This document shows, piece by piece, positions 1-8,896 of a stretch of 31,552 bases of DNA (position 1 is the stretch's first letter; every line of letters begins with the position of its first letter). The stretch is from the NCBI GenBank assembly GCA_009602735.1, contig WELA01009273.1, positions 1-31,552 of the forward strand, in the 5' to 3' direction. The translations under genes were made by a program, and so were the position numbers. The notes beneath the pieces are model-generated. The model was not told where the DNA came from. It ran no database searches and was given only the letters and a program-made list of their open reading frames with translations. Source of the stretch: Mesotaenium endlicherianum (Eukaryota; Streptophyta; Zygnematophyceae; Zygnematales; Mesotaeniaceae).

Positions 1-1
1 T

Positions 2-3000
2 GAAGAAGTGGTTGAGAAAAAGGTACACCCTCCGGAACACCCTACTGCTGCAAACATTGTTGCTCAGTACACGGATGGGTTTAATATGCCTCCAGGACTA
101 CCCCCTAAGCGGGAAGTAGATCATAGGATTGATTTATTACTTGGTAGCCAGCCACCCTGGCAACGCACGTATGGCTTGTCTTATTTGGAGAGTGAGGAGT
201 TGAAAACACAGATTGCAGAGCTGGAGGAAAATGGTTACATTTCTCCCAGTAAATCACCGTACGGCGCACCTATCCTATTTGTTAAGAAAAAGGATGGCAG
301 TATGCGGATGTGTGTGGATTACAGAGCCCTGAACAGAATTACAGTAAAGAACAAGTATGCTTTACCCAGAATCGAGGACTTGCTTGATACCCTGTCTGGC
401 GCTAAGGTGTTCAGTAAGATAGATCTCAAGAGTGGTTATCATCAAATCAGAATTGCTGAGGGGGATGAACACAAGACTGCTTTCCGCACACGTTATGGAC
501 ACTATGAGTTCAACGTGATGCCATTTGGACTGACTAATGCTCCTGCTACCTTTATGGGTGCTATGAATGACATTTTCAGACCTTATTTGGATAAGTTTGT
601 GCAAGTTTTCCTGGATGATATTTTAATTTTCTCTAAAGATGAAGCTCAGCACACTGAACACTTAAAGAAAGTGCTGGACACTCTGCGGAAAAATCACTTG
701 TATGCTAAAATGAGCAAGTGTGATTTCTTTAAGGAAAGTATTGAATTCTTAGGCCACGTTGTCAGTAAAGAGGGCATCAGTGTGGATCCTAAGAAAGTCC
801 AGACCATAAGGGACTGGCCAGTACCACAGTCTGTCTCTGAAGTTAGATCCTTCCTCGGGTTGGCTAACTACTATAGGAGATTTATTGAGAATTATTCCAC
901 AAAGGCCAGTAAACTGACTGACCTTACTAAGAAAGACATCGGGTATGTGTGGGGGGAAGAGCAGCAGGCTGCCTTCCAGACCCTTAAAGATGCCCTTTGT
1001 TCTGCCCCAGTGCTAGCCGTGTATGACCCCAGCAAACCGGTGCAGGTGGTTACTGATGCCTCTGATTTTGCCATGGGTGCTATTTTGTTGCAGCCTGCTG
1101 ACAAAACCACAAAGGATGGTAAGGTACGGCAGGAGTGGCATCCTGTGTTGTATGAGTCTATGAAATTTAATCCAGCGGAGATTAATTACTCAGTGCATGA
1201 TAAAGAGCTGCTAGCTATCATTCATGTACTCAAACAGTGGAGAGCATACTTACATGGTAAAGCTTTTAAGGTGATTACAGATCATCTAGCTCTGACCCAC
1301 TTTCAGAAGAAGTCCAAGCTGTCGAGGAGGGAGAACCGCTGGAGCCAGATGCTGGAGCAGTTCCAAGTCCAGATCGACTACAAACCAGGGAAGTTGAATC
1401 CTGCTGATGCACTCTCTAGAAGACCTGACTTGCAAGAAAGGAACTTTAGTCAGCATGCTGTAGATAAAGTCCTGTGTGCACTCACTTCACTAAAGGTGAA
1501 AAAGTCCTTCCTTGAACAACTTAGGAAAGCCTACCTTTCTGACCCAACATTTGAGCCCAGCCCCACTACTGGTGTGTGTCGTGCTACTGCACTCGGGTAT
1601 AAGCTCAAGGGAGGGGTCTGGGTGACTGAAACCACTTCAGGCAGGCTGAAGCTGGTCATTCCTAATAACTTGGAAATAAGGTCTCTCTTACTGAGTCAAG
1701 CTCATGACAGTCTCCTGGGTGGACATTTGGGGCAGGCCAAAACTGTTGGCAAACTGGCAAAACATTATCATTGGGAGGGGTTACCCCGGGAGGTCTTGAA
1801 ATATGTCAAGTCCTGTGACCAGTGTCAGAGAAATAAGTCTCGGCACACACCACCCGGAGGTCTCTTGCAACCGCTACCCATCCCAGCGGGACGCTGGGAA
1901 ACTATATCCATGGACTGGGTGGTCTCACTACCAAGAACTGCCAACGGGCATGATTCAATACTGGTAGTCGTGGATAAACTGACAAAAATGGTCATTTTTA
2001 TCCCCACAACTGTCAAAGTGACTGCACTCGAAACAGCGAGACAGTTTTACAACCATGTAGTATGCCAACATGGGCTCCCTTCTAATATCATCTCAGACAG
2101 AGACTCAAAATTCACCTCTAAGTTCTGGAGAGCTTTAATGGGGTTAATGGGAGTCAAACAGCTGCTCAGCACAGCAAACCACCCTCAGACTGATGGGCAG
2201 ACTGAAAGAACTAACCGAGTTCTGCAGGAGGTGCTGAGAGCATATATTAACCAAAAACAAGATAATTGGGATGACCTGTTGCCTCAAATTCAGTTTGCGG
2301 TCAACAGTGCGGTGCACGCGTCAACGGGCAAAACTCCTTTTGAACTCAGCCTGGGTAGAGTCCCTAAGTCTCCTCTAGATGTGCTAGGGGAATCTTTAAC
2401 TCACCCTGAAGGGATTGACAACCCGGTCTCCCTCCAGTTAACTCAGGAGTTTGCTGACACCCTGTCAGAAGTCCAACGAAACTTGCACACGGCCCAAGAA
2501 AACCAACAAAAATACGCTAATCAACACCGTCGGGAACTGACATTTTCCAAGGGGGATTTAGTCAAACTGCATTCTCAGCACCTGTACCTCCCTGGTGTGG
2601 TCAAGAAAAAGCTTGGCCCTGTCTGGGTCGGTCCATATTCGGTGGTCCGTCGTGTCGGTCAGAATGCTTACAAACTGAACATGTCAGCTGAATACAAGGG
2701 GCACCCGGTCTTTAATGTCTCCTTCCTGGAACCGTACATCAAAGGTGATACACTGTTCACAGGTCGGTTCCCTGTCCAACCGGGACCGGTCCCCGCTGTC
2801 CGGGACGGCGACCCTGAGGAATATGAGGTCGATGAGATTTTAGACGCTCGCTCGGTCCGTCGATCGTCTAAATATGTCATGAAATACCTCATTCGATGGA
2901 AGGGTTACGATGCCTCTGGGGACACTTGGGAGTTTAAGGACCACTTGACCAATGCCAAAGGGGCGTTGACACGGTTCCACCTTCGGGCCGCTGGAGTCCC

Positions 3001-3007
3001 TCCATAA
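2..3007 (+). CDS. pol: Gypsy Pol: reverse transcriptase, RNase H, integrase, chromodomain (5' partial)
   Basis: The frame is open to the left edge, so the true start is upstream; no protease DSG motif is visible in this part. Counting from the codon at base 8, RT spans about residues 60-250 with [10 protein letters not shown] (motif A Asp) and the active-site box FLDD at 201-204. RNase H follows with TDAS (D350), HDKE (E400) and TDH (D425). Integrase has the zinc-binding H566, H573, C603 and C606 and the catalytic triad D636, D697, E733 with D-x35-E spacing. The C-terminus (about 937-990) is a chromodomain with LIRWKGY and TWE, as in chromoviruses, where it targets integration to modified histones. 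All catalytic residues are present and no stops interrupt the frame, so the protein may be functional. The stop is TAA at 3005-3007. Confidence 0.95.
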   Translation, partial: EEVVEKKVHPPEHPTAANIVAQYTDGFNMPPGLPPKREVDHRIDLLLGSQPPWQRTYGLSYLESEELKTQIAELEENGYISPSKSPYGAPILFVKKKDGSMRMCVDYRALNRITVKNKYALPRIEDLLDTLSGAKVFSKIDLKSGYHQIRIAEGDEHKTAFRTRYGHYEFNVMPFGLTNAPATFMGAMNDIFRPYLDKFVQVFLDDILIFSKDEAQHTEHLKKVLDTLRKNHLYAKMSKCDFFKESIEFLGHVVSKEGISVDPKKVQTIRDWPVPQSVSEVRSFLGLANYYRRFIENYSTKASKLTDLTKKDIGYVWGEEQQAAFQTLKDALCSAPVLAVYDPSKPVQVVTDASDFAMGAILLQPADKTTKDGKVRQEWHPVLYESMKFNPAEINYSVHDKELLAIIHVLKQWRAYLHGKAFKVITDHLALTHFQKKSKLSRRENRWSQMLEQFQVQIDYKPGKLNPADALSRRPDLQERNFSQHAVDKVLCALTSLKVKKSFLEQLRKAYLSDPTFEPSPTTGVCRATALGYKLKGGVWVTETTSGRLKLVIPNNLEIRSLLLSQAHDSLLGGHLGQAKTVGKLAKHYHWEGLPREVLKYVKSCDQCQRNKSRHTPPGGLLQPLPIPAGRWETISMDWVVSLPRTANGHDSILVVVDKLTKMVIFIPTTVKVTALETARQFYNHVVCQHGLPSNIISDRDSKFTSKFWRALMGLMGVKQLLSTANHPQTDGQTERTNRVLQEVLRAYINQKQDNWDDLLPQIQFAVNSAVHASTGKTPFELSLGRVPKSPLDVLGESLTHPEGIDNPVSLQLTQEFADTLSEVQRNLHTAQENQQKYANQHRRELTFSKGDLVKLHSQHLYLPGVVKKKLGPVWVGPYSVVRRVGQNAYKLNMSAEYKGHPVFNVSFLEPYIKGDTLFTGRFPVQPGPVPAVRDGDPEEYEVDEILDARSVRRSSKYVMKYLIRWKGYDASGDTWEFKDHLTNAKGALTRFHLRAAGVPP

Positions 3008-3165
3008 CTGTCATTTCAGTTGACACGGGAAGGTGACAGGCGGTCCTGTCTCCATTTAAGTTGGAGGGGAAAATATATGACAGTTAGTGAGCGAGAGCGA
3101 TAAAAACACACTCATACGTTTATGTGTAGCGCATCGCAACTACGTCAACTTTTAGCAATCATCCT
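3008..3165 (+). promoter_or_regulatory. Pol/accessory-ORF spacer with PPT-like motif and A/T-rich promoter-like stretch
   Basis: There is no ORF here. A 13-nt motif TTAAGTTGGAGGG at 3056-3068 is repeated exactly at 5050-5062 next to the 3' LTR. It is followed by AAAATATATGA and GATAAAAACA, which could serve as TATA-like elements for the downstream ORF. The promoter role is inferred only from composition and position. Confidence 0.4.
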
Positions 3166-3273
3166 GTAAGGTAAACAGCAGCGAAGCCACTATACTAAAT
3201 ACTAACATACTTCCTGCAATCCCTATGACAAAGGTCCATATCCTACTAACTTGTGCCCTGGTTACATGTGCAG
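3166..3273 (+). other. Predicted 108-nt spliceosomal intron in the accessory-ORF leader
   Basis: The 5' splice site is GTAAGG at 3166 and the 3' splice site ends TGTGCAG at 3273. A perfect TACTAAC branch motif lies at 3244-3250, 24 nt before the acceptor, with another at 3200-3206. The first ATG of the accessory ORF (3275) comes one base after the acceptor, which is how a leader intron would be placed. The donor could alternatively lie further upstream, giving a spliced subgenomic RNA from the 5' LTR. Confidence 0.6.
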
Positions 3274-3274
3274 G

Positions 3275-4951
3275 ATGGCGCCCACCACACAAAAGGAGGA
3301 CAGAAAGCGCAAGGCAGAAGAAGCCAGGAGGACAATGGAGCAATACCAGAAGGAGCTGGCGGCGACGTCCCTCACCAGGAGAGAACAAGAAAGGGTCCGC
3401 AAGCAACAAGAGGCGGCAGAAGAGGCACAGAGGAAGAAGGATCAGGAAGCGGAAAACCTCAGGAAGGCTGAGGAGGAGAGACAGAAGAAACAGCAAGAAG
3501 AAGCGGCAGCGGCAGAAGAGGAGAAAAGAAAAAAGATTGAAGCGGACAGACAGAAGAGCTTGGCCACTTACAGGTATACTGTGGTGGGTGGCCAAAACTT
3601 CGATAACCTGAAGGAAGCATTGCTGGCAGCCCAGGAGATCAACAGGCTGGAACAGACAACACTGCTACAGAAGGAAGGAGCTACAGCACTGGACAGGTAC
3701 ATCGAGACACACACCGGCGTGGTCCTTTACGAAGATTATGCTAAGATGGTGGGCTATACAGCAGAGCAGGCCCGGTATCTCGCAGATGATTCAGAGGACA
3801 AGCCGGTCCCCATACCGGGAATAGTGGGAGATCAGAGACTCATCCGGATGGTGAGCATGCGGCCCGATAGCTTTAAGGATACGGTATTCTACCTCACACT
3901 CCTGCCAGCTTACAATGAAGTTGAGAGAAGGAGCTGGGAGTACTTGGCCAGGGAAGCAGGACAGCAGATGTTCTCTCCCCACTGGTTCCCGTGTAAACTG
4001 AGGAAGGCTGAGCACGGACCCCAGTACTACCAGCAGCCAACAGACTGGAGGTGGATGACCGTCACAAATAAGAAGCAGGAGTGTGACCGAGCCCAACCGG
4101 ATGACTTCCACTATGGCCTAGACGGCTATCTCATCCTACCACCTCACATTGCCCCTTGGGACCCCAGGCTGAATGGATGCCTGAGCAATATGAATGCAGA
4201 GACCAAGGAACATAGGAGGAGGGGAAGAGAGTACTTCTCTAAGGGAAAGCATGCCTTTGTCAAATGGGCAAAGAATGCAGGCCGGATAGATATCAGTAGG
4301 CTGAAGGCCAAGCAACCTCCAGCGCGCCCTAAGAAAGGGAGGTCGGTAGACTACTCCATGTCTACTAGGGAGCAGGACGACTTAGTGGACGAGACCCCTA
4401 CTCTCTCCGAGGAGGAGGATGAGGAGGATGAGGAAGAAGAACAAGGCAGAGGAGAAGCATCAGCAGCAGGTACTCAGGATACCCAGGGACAGGCAGTGGC
4501 ACTTCCTAAAGAACCACGATCAGGTGTGTGGAATGTGATCCCCGTTATGGCGACAACTGGACCCCGCGCTCGCTCCCCCAGCCCACCTGCCCAAGCAGGG
4601 GAAGAAGCTGATCTGACTGTACTGGGCAGCAGACACAGACAGAAATCCCCAGAGGACAGGGGTGCCAGAAGAGGGACACGCGGGTGGGCCAGAGGTATGC
4701 CAGCCTCCCCCTCCGCTCAGGGGCATGTACCTCTAGCCAATGTATTTCAGCATCCTACTGGAATGCCTGTCTATGTGGGAATCAACACCCAAGTGGTTGA
4801 AGAGCAGGCCACCATCCTCCGTTCTCCTCGAGGGCCAACTTTAGAGCAAACAGGGTTCTTTAGAAGGCCAGCTGACAGACCTAGAGGGCTGTCCAGATCT
4901 AGGTCCAGATCTCCGTCTCCTGATTCTGAAGCCCCAGGAACAACCCCTTAA
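3275..4951 (+). CDS. Accessory ORF of element A: charged coiled-coil protein with acidic and Ser/Arg-rich tail, function unknown
   Basis: About 558 residues from the ATG at 3275, chosen because it directly follows the predicted splice acceptor; the frame stays open 24 nt upstream without an ATG. Residues about 10-105 are almost all K, E, R, Q and A with heptad-like spacing, predicting a long coiled coil. About 110-345 look globular, rich in aromatic residues (stretches such as PHWFPCKL and DWRWMTV). The C-terminal 200 residues are disordered, with an acidic run (EEEDEEDEEEEQ) and an SRSRSRSPSP tail typical of nuclear or RNA-binding proteins. I see no signal peptide, membrane segment, zinc knuckle or protease motif, so it is neither a recognisable Env nor a standard Gag. 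It sits between Pol and the 3' LTR on the same strand, where accessory or env genes of LTR elements lie. Not recognised; it could be a captured host gene or a diverged capsid-like protein. Confidence 0.75.
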   Translation: MAPTTQKEDRKRKAEEARRTMEQYQKELAATSLTRREQERVRKQQEAAEEAQRKKDQEAENLRKAEEERQKKQQEEAAAAEEEKRKKIEADRQKSLATYRYTVVGGQNFDNLKEALLAAQEINRLEQTTLLQKEGATALDRYIETHTGVVLYEDYAKMVGYTAEQARYLADDSEDKPVPIPGIVGDQRLIRMVSMRPDSFKDTVFYLTLLPAYNEVERRSWEYLAREAGQQMFSPHWFPCKLRKAEHGPQYYQQPTDWRWMTVTNKKQECDRAQPDDFHYGLDGYLILPPHIAPWDPRLNGCLSNMNAETKEHRRRGREYFSKGKHAFVKWAKNAGRIDISRLKAKQPPARPKKGRSVDYSMSTREQDDLVDETPTLSEEEDEEDEEEEQGRGEASAAGTQDTQGQAVALPKEPRSGVWNVIPVMATTGPRARSPSPPAQAGEEADLTVLGSRHRQKSPEDRGARRGTRGWARGMPASPSAQGHVPLANVFQHPTGMPVYVGINTQVVEEQATILRSPRGPTLEQTGFFRRPADRPRGLSRSRSRSPSPDSEAPGTTP

Positions 4952-5049
4952 GGTGACACGCTGAAGAGGCAGTCAGTAAGGGAGGCTGGTCAGGTTCAGT
5001 TCCCTTATTTAAAATTTCTGCAGTTTAATGTTGTCGAGGCGACAACAAG
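4952..5049 (+). other. 3' untranslated spacer of element A
   Basis: Short non-coding stretch between the accessory ORF stop and the polypurine tract. No open frame or motif recognised. Confidence 0.5.
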
Positions 5050-5064
5050 TTAAGTTGGAGGGAT
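5050..5064 (+). promoter_or_regulatory. Polypurine tract of element A
   Basis: The purine-rich AGTTGGAGGGA precedes the LTR terminus TGTAATG by one or two bases, the position of the plus-strand priming site. The core TTAAGTTGGAGGG duplicates the one at 3056-3068. Confidence 0.7.
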
Positions 5065-5784
5065 TGTAATGAATCAGTATATTAGTGGATATAATATTCA
5101 TTTAAATATAATAGTTAATTAAGTTCAGCCTGCTGAACTTTAGTTAATAGTCAGTCTGCTGGACTTTACATAATTATCAGTTTAATGACTCAGCCGGAAG
5201 CAGCAGGCTGAAGTCCATATAAGTCAGCTTGCTGACCCATTCTTTGACAGCCAGCTGACTTCCGTACTCGGTAGCAGCGAACTGCCTTGATATGCATCTA
5301 AGTGCGATATGCTAGATGAATAGCCAGATGACATCCCTATGATGGATGGCTATTCGGGATGATGGGAGATGGCGGTGGATTTGGTTAACCGAGGTCCTAC
5401 CAACGTGGTTAACTCCCGGGTAGGCGGTGCCATCGCACTGACCGTTGAACAGTAAACTCATTCCATGTACATATGCTAGGCATTGCTCTCGAGTTCGGCA
5501 TTCGGAAACGAGGCCAACTCTCTTGTACAGCTTACTGAGAGAGATCTGAATCCAAGGCGAGAAGCCATTGATACGCACTGTCTTCTAACCTTGCTTATGT
5601 ATGAGTTTACTGATTTGCATTATTGATGCTAGTTTACTCTCATTTGACTGACGAGTATTATTCACTGCTAGTGTGTTGTCCTTTGCCGTTAAACCAGTTA
5701 ACGGAAAATACCATAAAGATTACTTGCTGATATGAAGATCTTTATTAATTGTTAATCGCCTATTTGGTAAGTTGATTCATTTCA
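5065..5784 (+). repeat. 3' LTR of element A (720 bp)
   Basis: The boundaries are set by the matching inverted ends TGTAATGAATC and GATTCATTTCA and by the adjacent polypurine tract. U3 has a cluster of CAGC/GCTG palindromes: GTTCAGCCTGCTGAAC at 5123-5138, a related copy at 5149-5165 and GTCAGCTTGCTGAC at 5223-5236. A TATA-like CATATAAG lies at 5217-5224. Further in, a 9-bp inverted repeat GAATAGCCA / TGGCTATTC (5318-5326 and 5347-5355) could fold in the R-U5 part of the RNA. A diverged copy of the last ~195 bp recurs at 14263-14457. Confidence 0.85.
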
Positions 5785-6915
5785 GCTGCCAATTTGACGC
5801 CTGGAGTAGACCCGCTGCCGCAAGGCATTGTGAGGATGGAGGATCCTTTTCGCAGAAAAGGAGGAGTAGTCCTGGAATTATTCGTCGGACTTGGTTTTGG
5901 AACCATCTCACTGATTCAGCAAGGTATCCAGGTATCCAAAGTGCTGTATGTGGACAATGATGCGGGTGCTTTCACAGCATTTAAGGAGGTCATGAGTCAG
6001 ATGCGGCAAATGTACCATTTCAAGGTGTTGGTTCCTACTGATTCTAGGTTAGTGCGTCTTGCTGAAGGGAACATTCTTGATGTGAAGTCTTAGGACCTGT
6101 ATGGTTACAGGATTGACTGGATCTTTGCGGGATTCCCTTGTCAACCTTTCTCGCAAGTTGGGAACAGGAGGGGATTCAATGACCCGCGAGCACAACACTG
6201 GGGATGGATGGTGAAAATCATCAGTATGCTGCGGGAACGCTAGCATCTCTACCCACCAGTGTTTGTGATTGAGAATGTACATCCAGGGATGGATTATAAC
6301 CAGATGAAGTTAGGAGATCCATGGCTGATCTTCGACTCCACCCTGGGTCATCATGTATTGATCAACGACGCTAGGCACGGAGGACTCTCACACCGGGCCA
6401 GACTATTCTGGACTAACGGCATGTGCATTGAAGTCCTGAGGGAGATAGAGGAGATTTCGCGGCGCTCCCCAACAGCAGTATCTGTGGGAGAAGCACTGAC
6501 GGTGGAAATCAAGCTAGTGATCAGGAGGGATTCCTACCCACGATACGTCATCAACGAGCCAGGCCGGCCAAGGGTGGTGCTGCCCACCTTCACGGCATAC
6601 CCGTGATCACGAGCATTCGTGAATGGAGGACCAAGAATGGTCAAGAATGTGCACGACCGGGAAGCACAGTGGAGAGAGCCGACAGCTGAAGAGAAGGGAA
6701 GGTGCCTAGGGATACCCAACTCCATTGCACAAGAAATTGTTGCGATGGTGGGACAGGACGACGCTGGGAAGATATTCGGCAATATGATTGGGCATCACTC
6801 CATGACATGGTTGGTGGAGACAATTATGATTTGGCAGCAGATGACGTTCTCGGACAAGCCCTATGCCCAGGCCGAGACCAGTAATGATTGGAGTCCATGC
6901 GGTGCCAACCTCTGA
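5785..6915 (+). pseudogene. C5-cytosine DNA methyltransferase (DNMT) domain, N-truncated, three in-frame stops
   Basis: One frame is conserved from the LTR edge to TGA at 6913-6915. Visible motifs: I (LELFVGLGFGT, SAM binding), II-like (VLYVDNDAGA), IV with catalytic Cys (GFPCQPFS, Cys codon 6139-6141), VI (ENV, 6271-6279), VIII (LSHRARLFW), a short target-recognition stretch, IX-like (EKGRCLGIP) and X (GNMIG...W). The family methylates C5 of cytosine in DNA. The PCQ of motif IV is as in DNMT1, CMT and bacterial enzymes, while HRARLFW recalls DNMT3/DRM, so lineage is unresolved. Stops are TAG 6091-6093, TAG 6241-6243 and TGA 6604-6606, with no frameshift. The first in-frame ATG is 5836, but the frame stays open to the LTR at 5785, so an N-terminal part is probably lost or upstream of element A. 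It overlaps the next frame by 53 nt, showing it belongs to the retrotransposon. Confidence 0.88.
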
Positions 6916-8896
6916 TCAAAGAGCTATCAGAGAAGCGCATCGGCGACAAGAAGAACATAGTATTGAAAGGGACGCAGCTGAGGCTGACCAAGAAGAAACA
7001 CTCAGAGAAACCAGAGTGGTGGAGCTGACCAGGTGTCAAGACCTATTGGCGCGAATTGACAATCGGATGGCGGCTCTACACGACCCTCTGGAACGAGAGC
7101 TGCAAAGGCTGCGAGAAGACGTAGCCATGGAAGACCAGGCAACTGGTGCAGCAAACCCTTTGGGGAGCGCTGCAGTAAGCAAATCACAGGAGGCCCCATT
7201 ATCTGCAGAACGCTCCAGCCAAATATTTGTGAGGGCGCCGGAATGGGAAGACATTACCTCTTCTGAGTTACGGAATATGACCCCAGACCAGGTCTACGAA
7301 AGCCCATCCCCAGACGCGGTAACGTCAAGATATGAAGAACGCCAGTGCAATATTGGCGAATGGGCCGAAGAATGCAGTCAGAATTCAGGAAATTCTGGAG
7401 GGTCTGGAAAGACCATTTGCCTGGAGGTGATTTTTGAAGAACACAGGAAGGAGACGGCCAAGAGAATGCCCGCCACACTTGTTCTGATGAGCCCAGGGCC
7501 AGAGGCCAAAGGGCAACCACAAGACACAGTTGGCAGCACAGCTGAGTCAATCACCAGGCAAATCATGGCGCAGCTGCTGGAAGCAGACGCCCCTCGACTC
7601 AAGGAAGAGAAAGTGGTGAAAGCAGCTCTCGCTCTACAGTCAGCCATCATCAACATGGCAAGGCTCAAAACAGGAGGGGATGAAGAATCACCGCCTCCTA
7701 GAACAGAGAAGCCAGAGGAGGGAGAGGATGCAGAAATGCAAGGTCTTTCAGAGTTGGAGTTGCCATCACTCAACAATGGAGGGGACGCCAGGGAAGAAAT
7801 CCCACGTTTTCCTATGCCAGAGTTGGATCTGCTTGACTTACAGGAGCTGAGGACAGACGATTGGGTAGCTGACCACTTGATGGGACCAAGCCCGGCAGAT
7901 CTTTATGAAGAACTAAGGTCACCAACATCCAGTACCCCTACTGCCAATTTTTCAGTGGCAGAGCCCAAGTCAACAGCACGACTGCCGCAACGGCAGGAGG
8001 TGACTGCCTGCACTGCTAAAGTGGAGACCGCGCAAGGCAAGCCTGAGAGTTGTGCAAGCAGACCAAGGAAGGTGGCCCGTGAGGGTAACGCATCTTTTAG
8101 GAGGATGCTAAAGCGATATTTCAAGCATAAGGGGAAGGCTCAGAGAGAGGGTGTTCCGCGAGGAACCACAGCCCCACCTCCTCCACCTCTGCGGGATATT
8201 TTGCAGAGAGAGGGAGAGGACGGCTTGATTCGCAAGGCAATGGCATTGGGCATCAGTATGCCGCCAGGCATTAACACGCCCCTGCTGCAGCTATCAGATC
8301 TTAGGATGCAGAGGCCAAAGGCACCTGCTCCCATGACACCTGCAATCCCAGAATGGGAATTGATGGATCTAAGAAACACCGTTAGCCGCTTAATCGCAGC
8401 AGACAATGCTTTCCTTGCACAACTATCGGCACCTCAAAGGCCGCAAACGTTGACACAGGCATGAACAGTCACACCACCTGCAAGAGAGGAGTATGGCACG
8501 ACCGTCGCCCGCATGGCCATTATTGAGCAAGAGTGGGGTTGGGTAATCACCCCTAGGACAGATCCTGCAGGCTAGCCATTGGCAAACCAACCCCGGCCTC
8601 ATGAAGAAGGAGGAACAGGGACCAGTTGGACTGCAGTCGACGAGGAAATGTTCCTGAGGCAACCCATCCGGAGGCGCCTGACGTACACCTCACCGCAGGA
8701 GAGGCGACATGTCATTGGGAAAGGTAAAAAGCCTAGGAAACAGGCTGCAGAGCCTATGGCAGCGGAGGAGCTAGCTGCAAAGCCTGCTACCCCACCTCCT
8801 AAGAATCAGGCAGGAAAACCTGAGGGACAAAATCAGGCAGAAAAGCTTGAGGGCCAGGATGAGGGCGGAAAGCCCCCACCTGCACCCAAGAAATAG
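6863..8896 (+). pseudogene. Unrecognised region between methyltransferase and RT in element D
   Basis: Starts at ATG 6863 inside the end of the methyltransferase, in the +1 frame relative to it. The frame is the same one that later encodes RT, so this is probably the N-terminal part of a polyprotein. In-frame stops at TGA 8462-8464, TAG 8573-8575 and TAG 8894-8896 interrupt it; the first 533 codons are open. The N-terminus (about residues 15-90) is rich in E, R, Q and L and could be a coiled coil. The rest is acidic and proline-rich with a basic patch (RRMLKRYFKHKGK) before a proline run, and the last part has AKP/GKP-type Lys-Pro-rich sequence. I see no CCHC zinc knuckle and no retropepsin D[ST]G motif, so Gag and protease must be elsewhere or too diverged. 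Function unknown. Confidence 0.6.

Larger units (their letters stand above)
1..5784 (+). mobile_element. Ty3/Gypsy element A, 5'-truncated by window edge
   Basis: Plus-strand chromodomain Gypsy element. Visible order: Pol from just upstream of RT, an extra ORF, a polypurine tract and a 3' LTR. The 5' LTR, PBS, Gag and protease must lie left of the window. Pol is open over about 1000 codons and the accessory ORF over 558, so this is the least decayed element in the left half. Its 3' LTR ends directly against the open frame of the methyltransferase of element D, which suggests A inserted into D; the target-site duplication would begin GCTGC at 5785 and needs the left flank to confirm. Confidence 0.85.

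Noticed and set aside
3152..3595. 147-codon minus-strand ORF opposite the coiled-coil start
   Set aside because: Leu/Phe/Arg-rich translation is the antisense of the K/E-rich coiled coil; low complexity and overlapping a better-supported gene.
3275..4951. Env gene of an errantivirus-like element
   Set aside because: Right position, but no signal peptide, hydrophobic membrane segment or Cys pattern; coiled coil and SR tail point to an intracellular protein.
5772..5784. Splice acceptor TTCATTTCAG before the methyltransferase
   Set aside because: It coincides with the inverted terminus of LTR A (match to TGTAATGAATC), which explains it better.
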